A stretch of 64,000 nt of DNA from the NCBI GenBank assembly GCA_019694595.1, contig JAIBBQ010000005.1, forward strand, positions 1 to 64,000, in the 5' to 3' direction. Both the position numbers and the translations under genes were made by a program. This document shows positions 14,172 to 22,964 of the stretch, one piece after another. How positions within the stretch are numbered: position 1 is the stretch's first letter; each line of letters starts with the position of its first letter. The notes below the pieces were generated by a model, which made no database searches, was not told the DNA's origin, and was given only the letters and a program-made list of their open reading frames with translations. Origin of the DNA: Myxococcaceae bacterium. Lineage in GTDB: Bacteria; Myxococcota; Myxococcia; Myxococcales; Myxococcaceae.

Positions 14172-14581
14172 CGCCCAGCCAGGCCCAGCTCGAAGGGTGG
14201 GGCCGCTCGCTGCGCGAGATCGACCCCGAGTCGCTCATGGGCGACGACGACGGCGCCAAGGTGCACTGGTTCCTGGGCGACAACGGCACCGAGCTGTACG
14301 TGTGGGCGTTTCCACCGAAGCCGCCGCACCACCTGCAGCTCGTCTTCGCCCGGGTCTCGGTGGAGTGGAACCGCGAGAAGGGCCTGTCGACCGGCACCTT
14401 CAGCACCGGCGGCACCAGCACCGGCGGCCGCTACGATCCGTACCTGCTGTCCGTCGGCACCAGCGTCGACCCCCAGGTGTGCGCGGCGGCCCTGGTGGTG
14501 CTGGGCGCGAGCAAGGTGCCGCCCGAGCTGTGGGCCGAGCTCGGGACGGCGCTCAGGGCAGCGAGCCCGTCAGGCCCCTGA
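14168..14581 (+). CDS. Hypothetical protein, 137 aa
   Basis: Unrecognised cytoplasmic protein (no signal or transmembrane segment), translationally coupled to the preceding lipoprotein gene. The middle carries beta-prone segments (TELYVWAFP, HHLQLVFARVSVEW) and a low-complexity Gly/Thr/Ser stretch (STGGTSTGGRYDP). A C-terminal helix ends in AELGTALRA. Its 3' end overlaps the convergent membrane-protein gene by 12 bases. Function unknown. Confidence 0.72.
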   Translation: MTPSQAQLEGWGRSLREIDPESLMGDDDGAKVHWFLGDNGTELYVWAFPPKPPHHLQLVFARVSVEWNREKGLSTGTFSTGGTSTGGRYDPYLLSVGTSVDPQVCAAALVVLGASKVPPELWAELGTALRAASPSGP

Positions 14582-16120
14582 GGGGGCCGGTGCGCCGAGG
14601 ACCTGCTCCTTCAAGGTGCCCTTGAGCTCGCGGTACTCGGACCAGGCCCAGAACAGCATCCACGCGATGAGGAAGACCGAGCTGATGTAGCCCTCGGACA
14701 TGCCGTTGTTGAGGTGCTGGTAGAGGTAGAAGTTCATGAACGGCGCGTGGAGCAGCACCAGCGCAGCCATGGCCGGCTTCTGCTCGCGCCGCAGCGCCAG
14801 GCCCAGCGCCATGAGGCCGAACATGTTCCAGTAGTACATGTTCACCACCAGCCAGGTGAACACCAGCAAGGGCCCGAGCACGAACGCCTGGATGTCGTCG
14901 GCTCTGACGATGAGCAGCGCGACGAGCGCGGTGAAGGCCAGGCGCGCGAGCAGGAAGCCGAACGCGTGGTCCTCGATGTTCACGTCGGCGCGGGCCTGCT
15001 TGATCTCCCGCGGCGCGTACCAGGTCTCGAGCAGCTCGCCGCCGCGGCTCTCGGTCACCTGGAGGTACACCGTCCGCAGCGAGTACTGGATCGAATAGAA
15101 CTTCTCGACCTGCGCGACCTGGATCCGCTCGCGGTACTCCTGCCAGACCCACAGGCCGCCGAACATCGCGGTGCTCAAGATCACCGAGAGCGCGCCGGTG
15201 GCCACGGTGCCGGCCAGGAAGCGCAGGTAGCGCTGCTCGACCTTCCTGGAGCGCAGGAACACGTAGACGGCGCGGATGAGCAGGGCGACGCCGAACCACA
15301 GCGGGAAGAGCTTGGTGGCCACCGCGAAGCCGAAGAAGAGCCCGGCGGCGAGCCAGCGCTCCTTCTTCATCATGCAGATCGCCATGCCGAGGCAGAAGAT
15401 CCAGTCCCACCGCAGGAAGCTGCCGGCGAGGTAGTCGAAGACGAACGGCGGCGCGGCGAAGAAGAACAGGCCGGCGAGCGCCACCTTCTCGCCGAAGGTG
15501 CGGAAGATGGTGATCCACAGCACGGCCATCAGCGCGAGGTCGATGAGTCCGATGAGCTGCTGGTTGCCGGCGTTGAGCGGCAGCGCCTCCGCAATGGGGT
15601 GGGCGATCAGCGCCCACGCGGGCGAGTTCGAGTTGCCGTGGTCGGTGAGCACGCGCCCCCAGTCCATGGGGATGGTGGCCATGCGCGACCAGTCGGCCTT
15701 GAACTCTTCCCAGCGCGCGTCGCTGAAGCGCCCGCGCACCCGATCGGCGTCGGCCATCGCCACGTCGATGGGCTCGAGCTCGAAGGTGTGGATGTTGCGC
15801 ATCTGCTGCACGTTGTTGAGCGCGTGCACCGCCTCGCGGTCGGCGAGCAGGGTGGCCTTGTAGAGGTCGAAGCTGCCCACTTCCTTCTGGTACTTGGCGC
15901 CCAGGTAGAAATGGAACTGCTCCCACTGGTGCACCAGGGTGAAGCCACCGCGCAGGCCGCCGAAGTTGCACCACGCGAGCACCATCAGCGCGGTCAGGCC
16001 CCGCAGCGCCCAGGTGCGCGCCGACTGGTAGCGCTCGCCCAGGAGCCGGTCGAAGAGCTGGGCCGCGGCGTGGGCCTGGAGGATCATGATCTTGATGATC
16101 CCCGCGACAAAGTAGCTCAT
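14570..16120 (-). CDS. Polytopic membrane protein, GT-C glycosyltransferase-like
   Basis: A 516-aa protein with about 9-11 predicted transmembrane helices, for example ALRGLTALMVLAW, LIGLIDLALMAVLWITIF, VALAGLFFFAAPPFVFDYL, LLVFTWLVVNMYYW and SVFLIAWMLFWAWSEY. A large loop between the first two helices (about residues 60-170) is acidic and contains DWGRVLTDHGNSNSPAWA. The arrangement, with a long first external loop and a later RWDW segment, resembles DUF2029/GT87-type polyprenyl-phosphate glycosyltransferases, but no firm catalytic motif was identified. Start ATG 16120. Divergent from mrp across 78 bases. Confidence 0.75.
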   Translation of the reverse strand: MSYFVAGIIKIMILQAHAAAQLFDRLLGERYQSARTWALRGLTALMVLAWCNFGGLRGGFTLVHQWEQFHFYLGAKYQKEVGSFDLYKATLLADREAVHALNNVQQMRNIHTFELEPIDVAMADADRVRGRFSDARWEEFKADWSRMATIPMDWGRVLTDHGNSNSPAWALIAHPIAEALPLNAGNQQLIGLIDLALMAVLWITIFRTFGEKVALAGLFFFAAPPFVFDYLAGSFLRWDWIFCLGMAICMMKKERWLAAGLFFGFAVATKLFPLWFGVALLIRAVYVFLRSRKVEQRYLRFLAGTVATGALSVILSTAMFGGLWVWQEYRERIQVAQVEKFYSIQYSLRTVYLQVTESRGGELLETWYAPREIKQARADVNIEDHAFGFLLARLAFTALVALLIVRADDIQAFVLGPLLVFTWLVVNMYYWNMFGLMALGLALRREQKPAMAALVLLHAPFMNFYLYQHLNNGMSEGYISSVFLIAWMLFWAWSEYRELKGTLKEQVLGAPAPSGA

Positions 16121-16136
16121 CGGTCTCCTGGTTCCC

Positions 16137-16166
16137 TTGACACGGTGTCCGGCGCCCGTCAGTAAG
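16137..16166 (+). promoter_or_regulatory. Candidate promoter with overlapping palindrome upstream of mrp
   Basis: A perfect -35 hexamer TTGACA (16137-16142) is followed at 18 bases by a weak -10 (AGTAAG, 3 of 6 consensus matches). The palindrome GACAC-G-GTGTC (16139-16149) overlaps the -35 box, as an operator would. It faces mrp, whose ATG is at 16199. Confidence 0.4.
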
Positions 16167-16198
16167 CCGCGGCTTCCTAGCAGAACCGGAGAACCGCG

Positions 16199-17278
16199 AT
16201 GACCCTGACCGAGCGCGACGTGCTCAACGCCATGTCGACCGTGATCGACCCCGAGCTGAAGGTCGACCTGGTCAAGGCCGGCATGGTGAAGGACGTGAAG
16301 ATCGACGGCGGCGCGGTGGCGCTGACCATCGAGCTCACCACCCCCGCGTGTCCGATGAAGGACCAGATCCAGAAGGACGCGGAAGGCGCGCTGCGCAAGG
16401 CGGGCATCTCGACCTTCAACCTCACCTGGAGCGCCAAGGTGCGCGCGGCCCCGGCCGGCGTGTCCAAGGACCAGCTGCTGCCGGGCGTGAAGAACGTGCT
16501 GCTGGTGGGCGCGGGCAAGGGCGGCGTCGGCAAGAGCACCGTCTCGCTCAACCTCGCCTGCGCGCTCGCCAAGCTGGGCGCCAAGGTGGGGCTCCTCGAC
16601 GCCGACTTCTACGGCCCGTCGATTCCCATCATGACCGGCCTCAACAAGCGGCCGGTGAGCCCCGACGGGAAGACGCTGGAGCCGCTCGAGGCCCACGGCA
16701 TCAAGGTGATGTCGATCGGCTTCCTCATCGAGCCCGACCAGGCGCTGGTGTGGCGCGGGCCGATGCTCCACGGCGCGCTGACGCAGCTGGTGCGCGACGT
16801 GCGCTGGGGCGAGCTCGACTACCTGGTGCTCGACCTGCCGCCGGGCACCGGCGACGTGGTGCTGTCGATGTCACAGCAGGTGCGCGCCGCGGGCGCGGTG
16901 CTGGTCACCACCCCGCAGGACGTCTCGCTCGCCGACGTGGTGCGCGCGCGGCAGATGTTCGAGAAGGTGCACGTGCCGGTGCTCGGGCTGGTCGAGAACA
17001 TGAGCCAGTTCATCTGCCCGAACTGCAGCCACACCACCGAGATCTTCTCCCACGGCGGCGGCAAGAAGGCCGCCGAGCTCATGGGCATCAGCTTCTTCGG
17101 CGAGCTGCCGATCGAGCTCGCGGTGCGCAAGGGCAGCGACGAAGGCCTGCCGGTGGTGGTCGGCGCGCCGGAGAGCCCGGTGGGCAAGCGGTTCCTCGAG
17201 CTGGCGCGCGCGGTCGCCGGCCGGGTGTCGCAGGAGAACCACCGGGTGCGGCTGCCGGTGATGAGCGCCGCCTCGTGA
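16199..17278 (+). CDS. mrp: Iron-sulfur cluster carrier ATPase Mrp/ApbC
   Basis: P-loop ATPase that binds and transfers [4Fe-4S] clusters. An N-terminal MIP18/DUF59 domain (about 1-90, with the conserved TTPACPMK cysteine motif) is followed by the ParA-like domain with the deviant Walker A GKGGVGKST at 106-114. The cluster-bridging CxxC is Cys273/Cys276 in FICPNC. The 359 aa length is normal. Start ATG 16199, preceded by CCGGAGA. The gene after it begins 10 bases downstream, so the two are probably co-transcribed. Confidence 0.96.
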   Translation: MTLTERDVLNAMSTVIDPELKVDLVKAGMVKDVKIDGGAVALTIELTTPACPMKDQIQKDAEGALRKAGISTFNLTWSAKVRAAPAGVSKDQLLPGVKNVLLVGAGKGGVGKSTVSLNLACALAKLGAKVGLLDADFYGPSIPIMTGLNKRPVSPDGKTLEPLEAHGIKVMSIGFLIEPDQALVWRGPMLHGALTQLVRDVRWGELDYLVLDLPPGTGDVVLSMSQQVRAAGAVLVTTPQDVSLADVVRARQMFEKVHVPVLGLVENMSQFICPNCSHTTEIFSHGGGKKAAELMGISFFGELPIELAVRKGSDEGLPVVVGAPESPVGKRFLELARAVAGRVSQENHRVRLPVMSAAS

Positions 17279-17288
17279 AGGAACGACG

Positions 17289-17750
17289 ATGACCCCCGAC
17301 GACCCGGTGATGGACGACCCGCTGTTCGAGTCGGAGGCGCACGCCGACGACAAGGGCGGCGCGCGCGGCTTCGTGGCCGACTTCGTGCGCAAGGCGGCGG
17401 TGGCCGGCCTGGGCGCGGTCTTCATGACCGAGGAAGGCATCCGCTCGCTCGCCGGGCAGATGAAGCTGCCCAAGGAAGTGCTGGGCGCGATCCTCTCCCA
17501 GGCGGAGAAGACCAAGGGCGACCTCGGCCGCATCGTGACCGAAGAAGTGCGCCGCTTCCTGCAGAGCGACAAGCTGCGCGACGAGTTCCTCAAGATGATC
17601 GCGGGCATGACGGTCGAGATCCGGGCCGAGGTGAAGCTGGTGCCCGACCGGGTGAAGGACCACGACGACACGCCCCGGCTCCTGCCCAAGGTGAAGATCA
17701 CCGACCTCAAGGCGGGCAGCGCGAAGAAGAAGAAGGACGACGAGGCCTAG
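17289..17750 (+). CDS. Hypothetical protein, 153 aa
   Basis: Acidic N-terminus, a central helical region containing a mildly hydrophobic segment (FVRKAAVAGLGAVFMTEEG), then amphipathic helices (EVLGAILSQAEKTKGDLGRIVTEEVRRFLQ) and a Lys-rich tail. The helical middle recalls phasin-like or polyhydroxyalkanoate-granule proteins, but there is no decisive motif. A purine-rich AAGGAACGA precedes the ATG. It lies 10 bases after mrp and 7 before the next start, making a compact three-gene set of unknown purpose. Confidence 0.75.
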   Translation: MTPDDPVMDDPLFESEAHADDKGGARGFVADFVRKAAVAGLGAVFMTEEGIRSLAGQMKLPKEVLGAILSQAEKTKGDLGRIVTEEVRRFLQSDKLRDEFLKMIAGMTVEIRAEVKLVPDRVKDHDDTPRLLPKVKITDLKAGSAKKKKDDEA

Positions 17751-17757
17751 GCGGCGC

Positions 17758-18123
17758 GTGGCGGGGCCTGCCGGAACGCGTGGCGGGTTCGCGGCCCGGC
17801 TCGGGCTGGTGGCCATCGTCGGCGTGGGGCTCTTCTTCTGGCGCGGTGGCTTCGGGCTCCTGCCGTTCGAGCGGGAGATCGTCTGGGAACTCCCCGGTGG
17901 GGCGGACGCCGTCGAGCTCCAGCTGTGGGACGGCGACGTGCTGCTCAAGGCCGAGGAGCAGCGCGTGGCCCCGGCACCGTCGACGGTGTGGAAGCTCAGC
18001 CTGGCGAGCGGGCACTACCGGGCGCTGGCGGTGCAGACCCGCGACGGCGGCTCGGTGCCGTACGGGCAGGAGCTCGACGTGGGCTCGGAAGCGGCCGTGG
18101 TCATCCGCCCGACGCGGCGCTAG
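17758..18123 (+). CDS. Membrane-anchored hypothetical protein, 121 aa
   Basis: Starts at GTG 17758. An N-terminal hydrophobic helix (about residues 14-28, [14 protein letters not shown]) follows Arg-containing residues, giving a likely N-in anchor. The rest is beta-strand rich ([42 protein letters not shown]), like a small beta-sandwich facing the periplasm. No named family recognised. The hbd start codon comes 11 bases after its stop, so it may be co-transcribed with hbd. Confidence 0.72.
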   Translation: MAGPAGTRGGFAARLGLVAIVGVGLFFWRGGFGLLPFEREIVWELPGGADAVELQLWDGDVLLKAEEQRVAPAPSTVWKLSLASGHYRALAVQTRDGGSVPYGQELDVGSEAAVVIRPTRR

Positions 18124-18134
18124 AAGCCGCCGCC

Positions 18135-18980
18135 ATGCCAACTCATCTCCTCGTGGTGGGCGCCGGTCAGATGGGCGCCGGTATCGCTCAGGTCGCGCTG
18201 CAGGCCGGCGTGCAGGTCACCCTCGTCGACGCGATGGCCGAGGCGCTGGCCAAGGGCAAGGCGAAGGTCGAAGGCGGGCTCTCGAAGCTGGTCGAGAAGG
18301 GAAAGCTCGACGAGGCCAAGAAGCAGGCCGCGCTCGGGTTGCTCAGGACCGCCACGTCGATCGGCGACGTGAAGGACGTGGACTTCGCCGTCGAGGCGGT
18401 GAGCGAGAACGTCGAGCTGAAGAAGAAGATCTTCAAGGACCTCGACGCGGTGGTGAAGCCGGGTGGGGTGCTCGCCACCAACACCTCGAGCATTCCCATC
18501 ACCACGCTGGGCGCGGCCACCAAGCGGCCCGACGCGGTCATCGGCATGCATTTCATGAACCCGGTGCCGCTGATGGCGCTGGTCGAAGTCATCCGCGGCG
18601 TGGCGACCAGCGACGCGACTTACGCGGCGACCCTCGCGCTCGCGAAGTCGATGGGGAAGACCACCGTCACCTCGAAGGACTTCCCCGGGTTCATCGTCAA
18701 CCGCATCCTGATCCCGATGCTGAACGAGGCCTGCTTCGCGCTGATGGAAGGGCTCGCCACGGCGGAAGACATCGACACCGCGATGAAGCTCGGCACCAAC
18801 CAGCCCATGGGCCCGCTGCAGCTGGCGGACTTCATCGGCCTCGACACCTGTCTGGCGATCGCCGAGGTGCTCCACCAGGGCCTGGGCGACTCCAAGTACC
18901 GCCCGTGCCCCCTGCTGAGGCAGTACGTCGCCGCCGGCTGGGTGGGGAAAAAGTCGGGCCGCGGCTTCTACACGTACTGA
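18135..18980 (+). CDS. hbd: 3-hydroxybutyryl-CoA dehydrogenase
   Basis: NAD(P)-dependent oxidation of 3-hydroxyacyl-CoA, chiefly 3-hydroxybutyryl-CoA, to acetoacetyl-CoA. The 281 aa length is that of the single-domain-pair Hbd/PaaH type. The Rossmann motif is [13 protein letters not shown] at the N-terminus; [20 protein letters not shown] (catalytic His) and [10 protein letters not shown] (conserved Asn) are all present, as is the C-terminal GRGFYTY. Start ATG 18135. With the crotonase and acyl-CoA dehydrogenase genes downstream it forms a C4 beta-oxidation set. Confidence 0.95.
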   Translation: MPTHLLVVGAGQMGAGIAQVALQAGVQVTLVDAMAEALAKGKAKVEGGLSKLVEKGKLDEAKKQAALGLLRTATSIGDVKDVDFAVEAVSENVELKKKIFKDLDAVVKPGGVLATNTSSIPITTLGAATKRPDAVIGMHFMNPVPLMALVEVIRGVATSDATYAATLALAKSMGKTTVTSKDFPGFIVNRILIPMLNEACFALMEGLATAEDIDTAMKLGTNQPMGPLQLADFIGLDTCLAIAEVLHQGLGDSKYRPCPLLRQYVAAGWVGKKSGRGFYTY

Positions 18981-19011
18981 GGGGGGCGGGGGCCCCTCGC
19001 GCCGAGGGTGT

Positions 19012-19034
19012 TCCACGGTACGATGACCCGTGGA
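19012..19034 (+). terminator. Hairpin after hbd, possible terminator
   Basis: TCCACGG (19012-19018) and CCGTGGA (19028-19034) form a perfect 7-bp stem with a 9-base loop, 31 bases after the hbd stop, inside a region rich in G and C runs that could extend the structure. No U-tract follows. Confidence 0.35.
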
Positions 19035-19076
19035 GCGCCCCCCCGGGGCCAGGGCCGCTCTTCCTGGGTGGATTCC

Positions 19077-20471
19077 ATGCTGGGCACGACGAGGCGTGAG
19101 CTGCTGAGAGCGGCTCTGGTGCTTGCGGCGATCGGTGGGCTTTCGACGTTCGGAAGCTGTTCGAGCCCAGGTTCCGGCGGAGCGAGTGGCGGTGGTGCGA
19201 GCGCCGGCGGCTCCGGAGGAAGCAGCGCGGACGGAGGCGGTGCTGCCTGTGAGTCCGCGTCGGGCGGCGGGGCGATCGGCCACATTTCCACCGTCGTGGA
19301 GGTCGGCCGCACGACCGAGGTAGTCCTCGACCGTCAGTGCCCGCGCGATCCAGGGCCGCTGGACGCTCACCTGCACAGGGTCGGGGGCCGCGACTACGCG
19401 TCAGTCGTCACGCCACACGGTGGCAACTACTACGCGGAGTTCTTGCCGGATGAGCCCGGTCTCTACGAGGCGATCCCGACCTACGGCGCCTCCATGTTCT
19501 GGAAGAGAATCGTGACGACGGCGGCGCTGCCGCGCGCTGATTCAGGAATCGCGCTCGAGGTTCCTGCCAGTGTTCGCTGCGTGCGCGCGTCGATCCTGAC
19601 CAGCGGCGCCATCGTGTGCCGGTTCCCCGAGCACGACGGACTTGGCGTGTTCTCGAATCGGCGAGTGGTTCAACAGCTCCCCGGAGTGGAGTCGTTCACC
19701 ATCGCCGACCCGGTCCTGTGGTCGGTGGGCGACGCTGGGCTCGAGCGGTGGGTCGATGCCGATGGTGGCGCACTGGTGCGAACCGGGTCGACGCCAGCGT
19801 CCGTCGACCTGCGGTTGGCGATCCTTCCCAACGGTGATCTGCTCGGGGTGGAACCGTCTGCCGTCAGACGGTTCGCGTTCGATGCAGGCTCGCTGACCGA
19901 GATCGCGAGTTCGCCGTGGGTCGGCGGCGAGCTGGTGCCGTTCGCGGTCACCCAGAATGGGCGTTGGCTCATGCAGGCCAACGATGCGGGTGTCTGCTTC
20001 GGGCCTGTCCCGCTCGGCGGTGCCGATGGCGGGCCCCGGTGTCCGATGTCGGATCTGGGCCCGACGACGGCTGACCTCGGGCGCCTCTGGCCAATGGAGT
20101 GCGGCGCGGGCACGTTCCTCGCGCTCGAAGAGCGGAGCGGGGGAGAGCCGGTCTTCGTGCAAGGCGCTCCGGGCTACCTTGAAGCGTGGGTCGCCATGGA
20201 GGCTCCGCCGCTCGCCAATCGGTCGCCCTTCCCAGGGCCGAGTTTTGCCAGAGGTGGCGGCAACCACACGCCCAGGACCCACCTCAACTGCCAAGGTGGC
20301 GTTCTGAATCTGGGCCCGTCGCTCACCCACGTGACGCCGGTGCCCTACCAGGGGCGCATCGAGCTCGCCTCCTACGGCAACCTCTCCGACGACGTGGAGG
20401 TCATCACCACGAGCGACTCGGTGCTGATTCGCCCGTACGACGGCGGGACCATGCGGCTCGCTCCGCGCTGA
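19077..20471 (+). CDS. Predicted exported lipoprotein, 464 aa, Tat-like signal
   Basis: The N-terminus TTRRELLRAALVLAAIGG has a twin-arginine-like pair before a hydrophobic stretch and ends in a lipobox-like FGSC (Cys near residue 25). A Gly/Ser/Ala-rich linker of about 30 residues follows, then repeated strand-turn segments of 30-40 residues (for example VVQQLPGVESFTIADPVLWS, GELVPFAVTQNGRWLM) suggesting a beta-propeller. I chose ATG 19077 over the upstream GTG 19008 because it puts the signal at the very N-terminus. Third-position GC is visibly lower than in flanking genes, hinting at different origin or relaxed selection. Function unknown; it separates hbd from the crotonase gene. Confidence 0.7.
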   Translation: MLGTTRRELLRAALVLAAIGGLSTFGSCSSPGSGGASGGGASAGGSGGSSADGGGAACESASGGGAIGHISTVVEVGRTTEVVLDRQCPRDPGPLDAHLHRVGGRDYASVVTPHGGNYYAEFLPDEPGLYEAIPTYGASMFWKRIVTTAALPRADSGIALEVPASVRCVRASILTSGAIVCRFPEHDGLGVFSNRRVVQQLPGVESFTIADPVLWSVGDAGLERWVDADGGALVRTGSTPASVDLRLAILPNGDLLGVEPSAVRRFAFDAGSLTEIASSPWVGGELVPFAVTQNGRWLMQANDAGVCFGPVPLGGADGGPRCPMSDLGPTTADLGRLWPMECGAGTFLALEERSGGEPVFVQGAPGYLEAWVAMEAPPLANRSPFPGPSFARGGGNHTPRTHLNCQGGVLNLGPSLTHVTPVPYQGRIELASYGNLSDDVEVITTSDSVLIRPYDGGTMRLAPR

Positions 20472-20519
20472 TGCCGTTCTGCTCGCACAACGACCGGAGA
20501 ACGATCTAAGCGGCTGGGC

Positions 20520-21302
20520 ATGCCCTTCGAGACCATCGTCCTCGCCCACGACGGCGCGCTGTCCACCCTGACCATCAACCGGCCGAAGGCGCTCAACGCG
20601 CTCAACGCCCAGGTCATCCGCGAGCTCGACCAGGCGCTCGGCGAGGTGCGCGCGCGCAAGGAGACGCGGGCGCTCATCGTCACCGGCGGGGGCGAGAAGG
20701 CCTTCGTCGCCGGCGCGGACATCGCGGAGATGGCCGGGCTCACCAAGGAGCAGGCGCTCGCCTTCGCTGCCGAAGGGCAGCGGGTGCTCGCCTCCCTCGA
20801 GGCGCTCAAGGTCCCCACCATCGCGGCGGTCAACGGCTTCGCCCTCGGCGGCGGCTGCGAGCTGGCGCTGGCGTGCGACTTCATCATCGCCTCCGAGAAG
20901 GCCAAGCTCGGCCTGCCCGAGGTCTCGCTCGCGGTGATCCCCGGCTTCGGGGGCACCCAGCGCCTCACCCGGCTCCTGGGCAAGGCGATGGCCAAACAGC
21001 TCATCTTCACCGGCGACGCCATCGACGCCGCCAAGGCGCTGCAGCTCGGCCTGGTGAACGAGGTGGTGGCCCCCGACGCGCTGCTCGCCCGCGCCGCCGA
21101 GCTCGGCAAGAAGATCGCCACCCGCGGCCCCATCGCGGTGGCCCAGGCGAAGAAGGCCATCGAGCAGGGGTTCGACCTCTCGCTCGAGAAGGGCTGCGAG
21201 CTCGAGCGCCACGCCTTCGTGGACCTGTTCGGCACCGCCGACCAGAAGGAAGGCATGAAGGCCTTCCTCGAGAAGCGCGCTGCGTCATTCACCGGTCAGT
21301 GA
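20520..21302 (+). CDS. Enoyl-CoA hydratase (crotonase family)
   Basis: Hydrates short-chain 2-enoyl-CoA to 3-hydroxyacyl-CoA. At 260 aa it is typical of crotonase. Signatures: NRPKALNALN, oxyanion-hole segment VAGADIAEM, and NGFALGGGCELALACDF followed by KLGLPEVSLAVIPGFGGTQRL containing the two catalytic glutamates. It is the natural partner of hbd upstream and of the dehydrogenase 39 bases downstream. A short hairpin lies in the gap to the next gene. Confidence 0.93.
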   Translation: MPFETIVLAHDGALSTLTINRPKALNALNAQVIRELDQALGEVRARKETRALIVTGGGEKAFVAGADIAEMAGLTKEQALAFAAEGQRVLASLEALKVPTIAAVNGFALGGGCELALACDFIIASEKAKLGLPEVSLAVIPGFGGTQRLTRLLGKAMAKQLIFTGDAIDAAKALQLGLVNEVVAPDALLARAAELGKKIATRGPIAVAQAKKAIEQGFDLSLEKGCELERHAFVDLFGTADQKEGMKAFLEKRAASFTGQ

Positions 21303-21310
21303 GTGCTTCC

Positions 21311-21324
21311 CTCGCTCGGGCGAG
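21311..21324 (+). terminator. Short hairpin between crotonase and acyl-CoA dehydrogenase genes
   Basis: CTCGC-TCGG-GCGAG is a 5-bp stem with a tetraloop, just after the crotonase stop. It is too weak for a confident terminator; it may be an attenuating or RNA-stabilising element. Confidence 0.25.
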
Positions 21325-21341
21325 TTGGCTAATCCCGGGCC

Positions 21342-22484
<1,143 letters not shown>

Positions 22485-22486
22485 CC

Positions 22487-22963
22487 ATGACCTCGCTCGC
22501 GCTCACCGTGCTGCTGCTGCTGACGGCCGACAAGGGCCAGAAGAACGACACCATGAAGGGGCTGATCAAGGACGCCGCCGCCGGTGCCGCGGCCCCCGCG
22601 CCCACCGCCGACGGTGGCACCGAGGCGCCCGCGCGCCCGGGCCCCGACGTGACCAAGATGCCGTTCACGCCGGAGTCCATCAAGACGGTGGTGGCCTTCT
22701 ACCAGCCGCAGATCCAGGGCTGCTACGAGGAGCACCTCGCCGGGAAGAAGAAGGCCGAGGAAGGGAAGCTGATGACCAGCTTCACCATCACCGGCGAAGG
22801 CACCGTGTCCAAGCCCAAGGTCGAGAAGAAGGGCACCACGCTCAAGGACCCGCACCTCCACGAGTGCGTGATCTCGGTCCTCTCCGCGATGAGCTTCCCC
22901 AAGCCGGCCGACGGCAAGGGGCACCCCATCGAGTTCCCCTTCAACCTGAAGGCGGTGGAGTGA
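22487..22963 (+). CDS. Exported AgmX/PglI C-terminal-domain protein, 158 aa
   Basis: A short N-terminal hydrophobic segment (TSLALTVLLLLTA) looks like a cleavable signal. It is followed by an Ala/Pro/Asp-rich linker and the myxobacterial AgmX/PglI C-terminal domain, recognisable from the spacing of FYQPQIQGCYEEHL, FTITGEGTVSKPKVEKKGTTL and HECVISVLSAMSFPKP; the two cysteines are the conserved pair of that domain. In Myxococcus the domain occurs in proteins linked to gliding or TonB-like envelope systems. It sits 2 bases after one dehydrogenase gene and 1 base before the next, so it must be co-expressed with beta-oxidation genes. Confidence 0.8.
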   Translation: MTSLALTVLLLLTADKGQKNDTMKGLIKDAAAGAAAPAPTADGGTEAPARPGPDVTKMPFTPESIKTVVAFYQPQIQGCYEEHLAGKKKAEEGKLMTSFTITGEGTVSKPKVEKKGTTLKDPHLHECVISVLSAMSFPKPADGKGHPIEFPFNLKAVE

Positions 22964-22964
22964 C

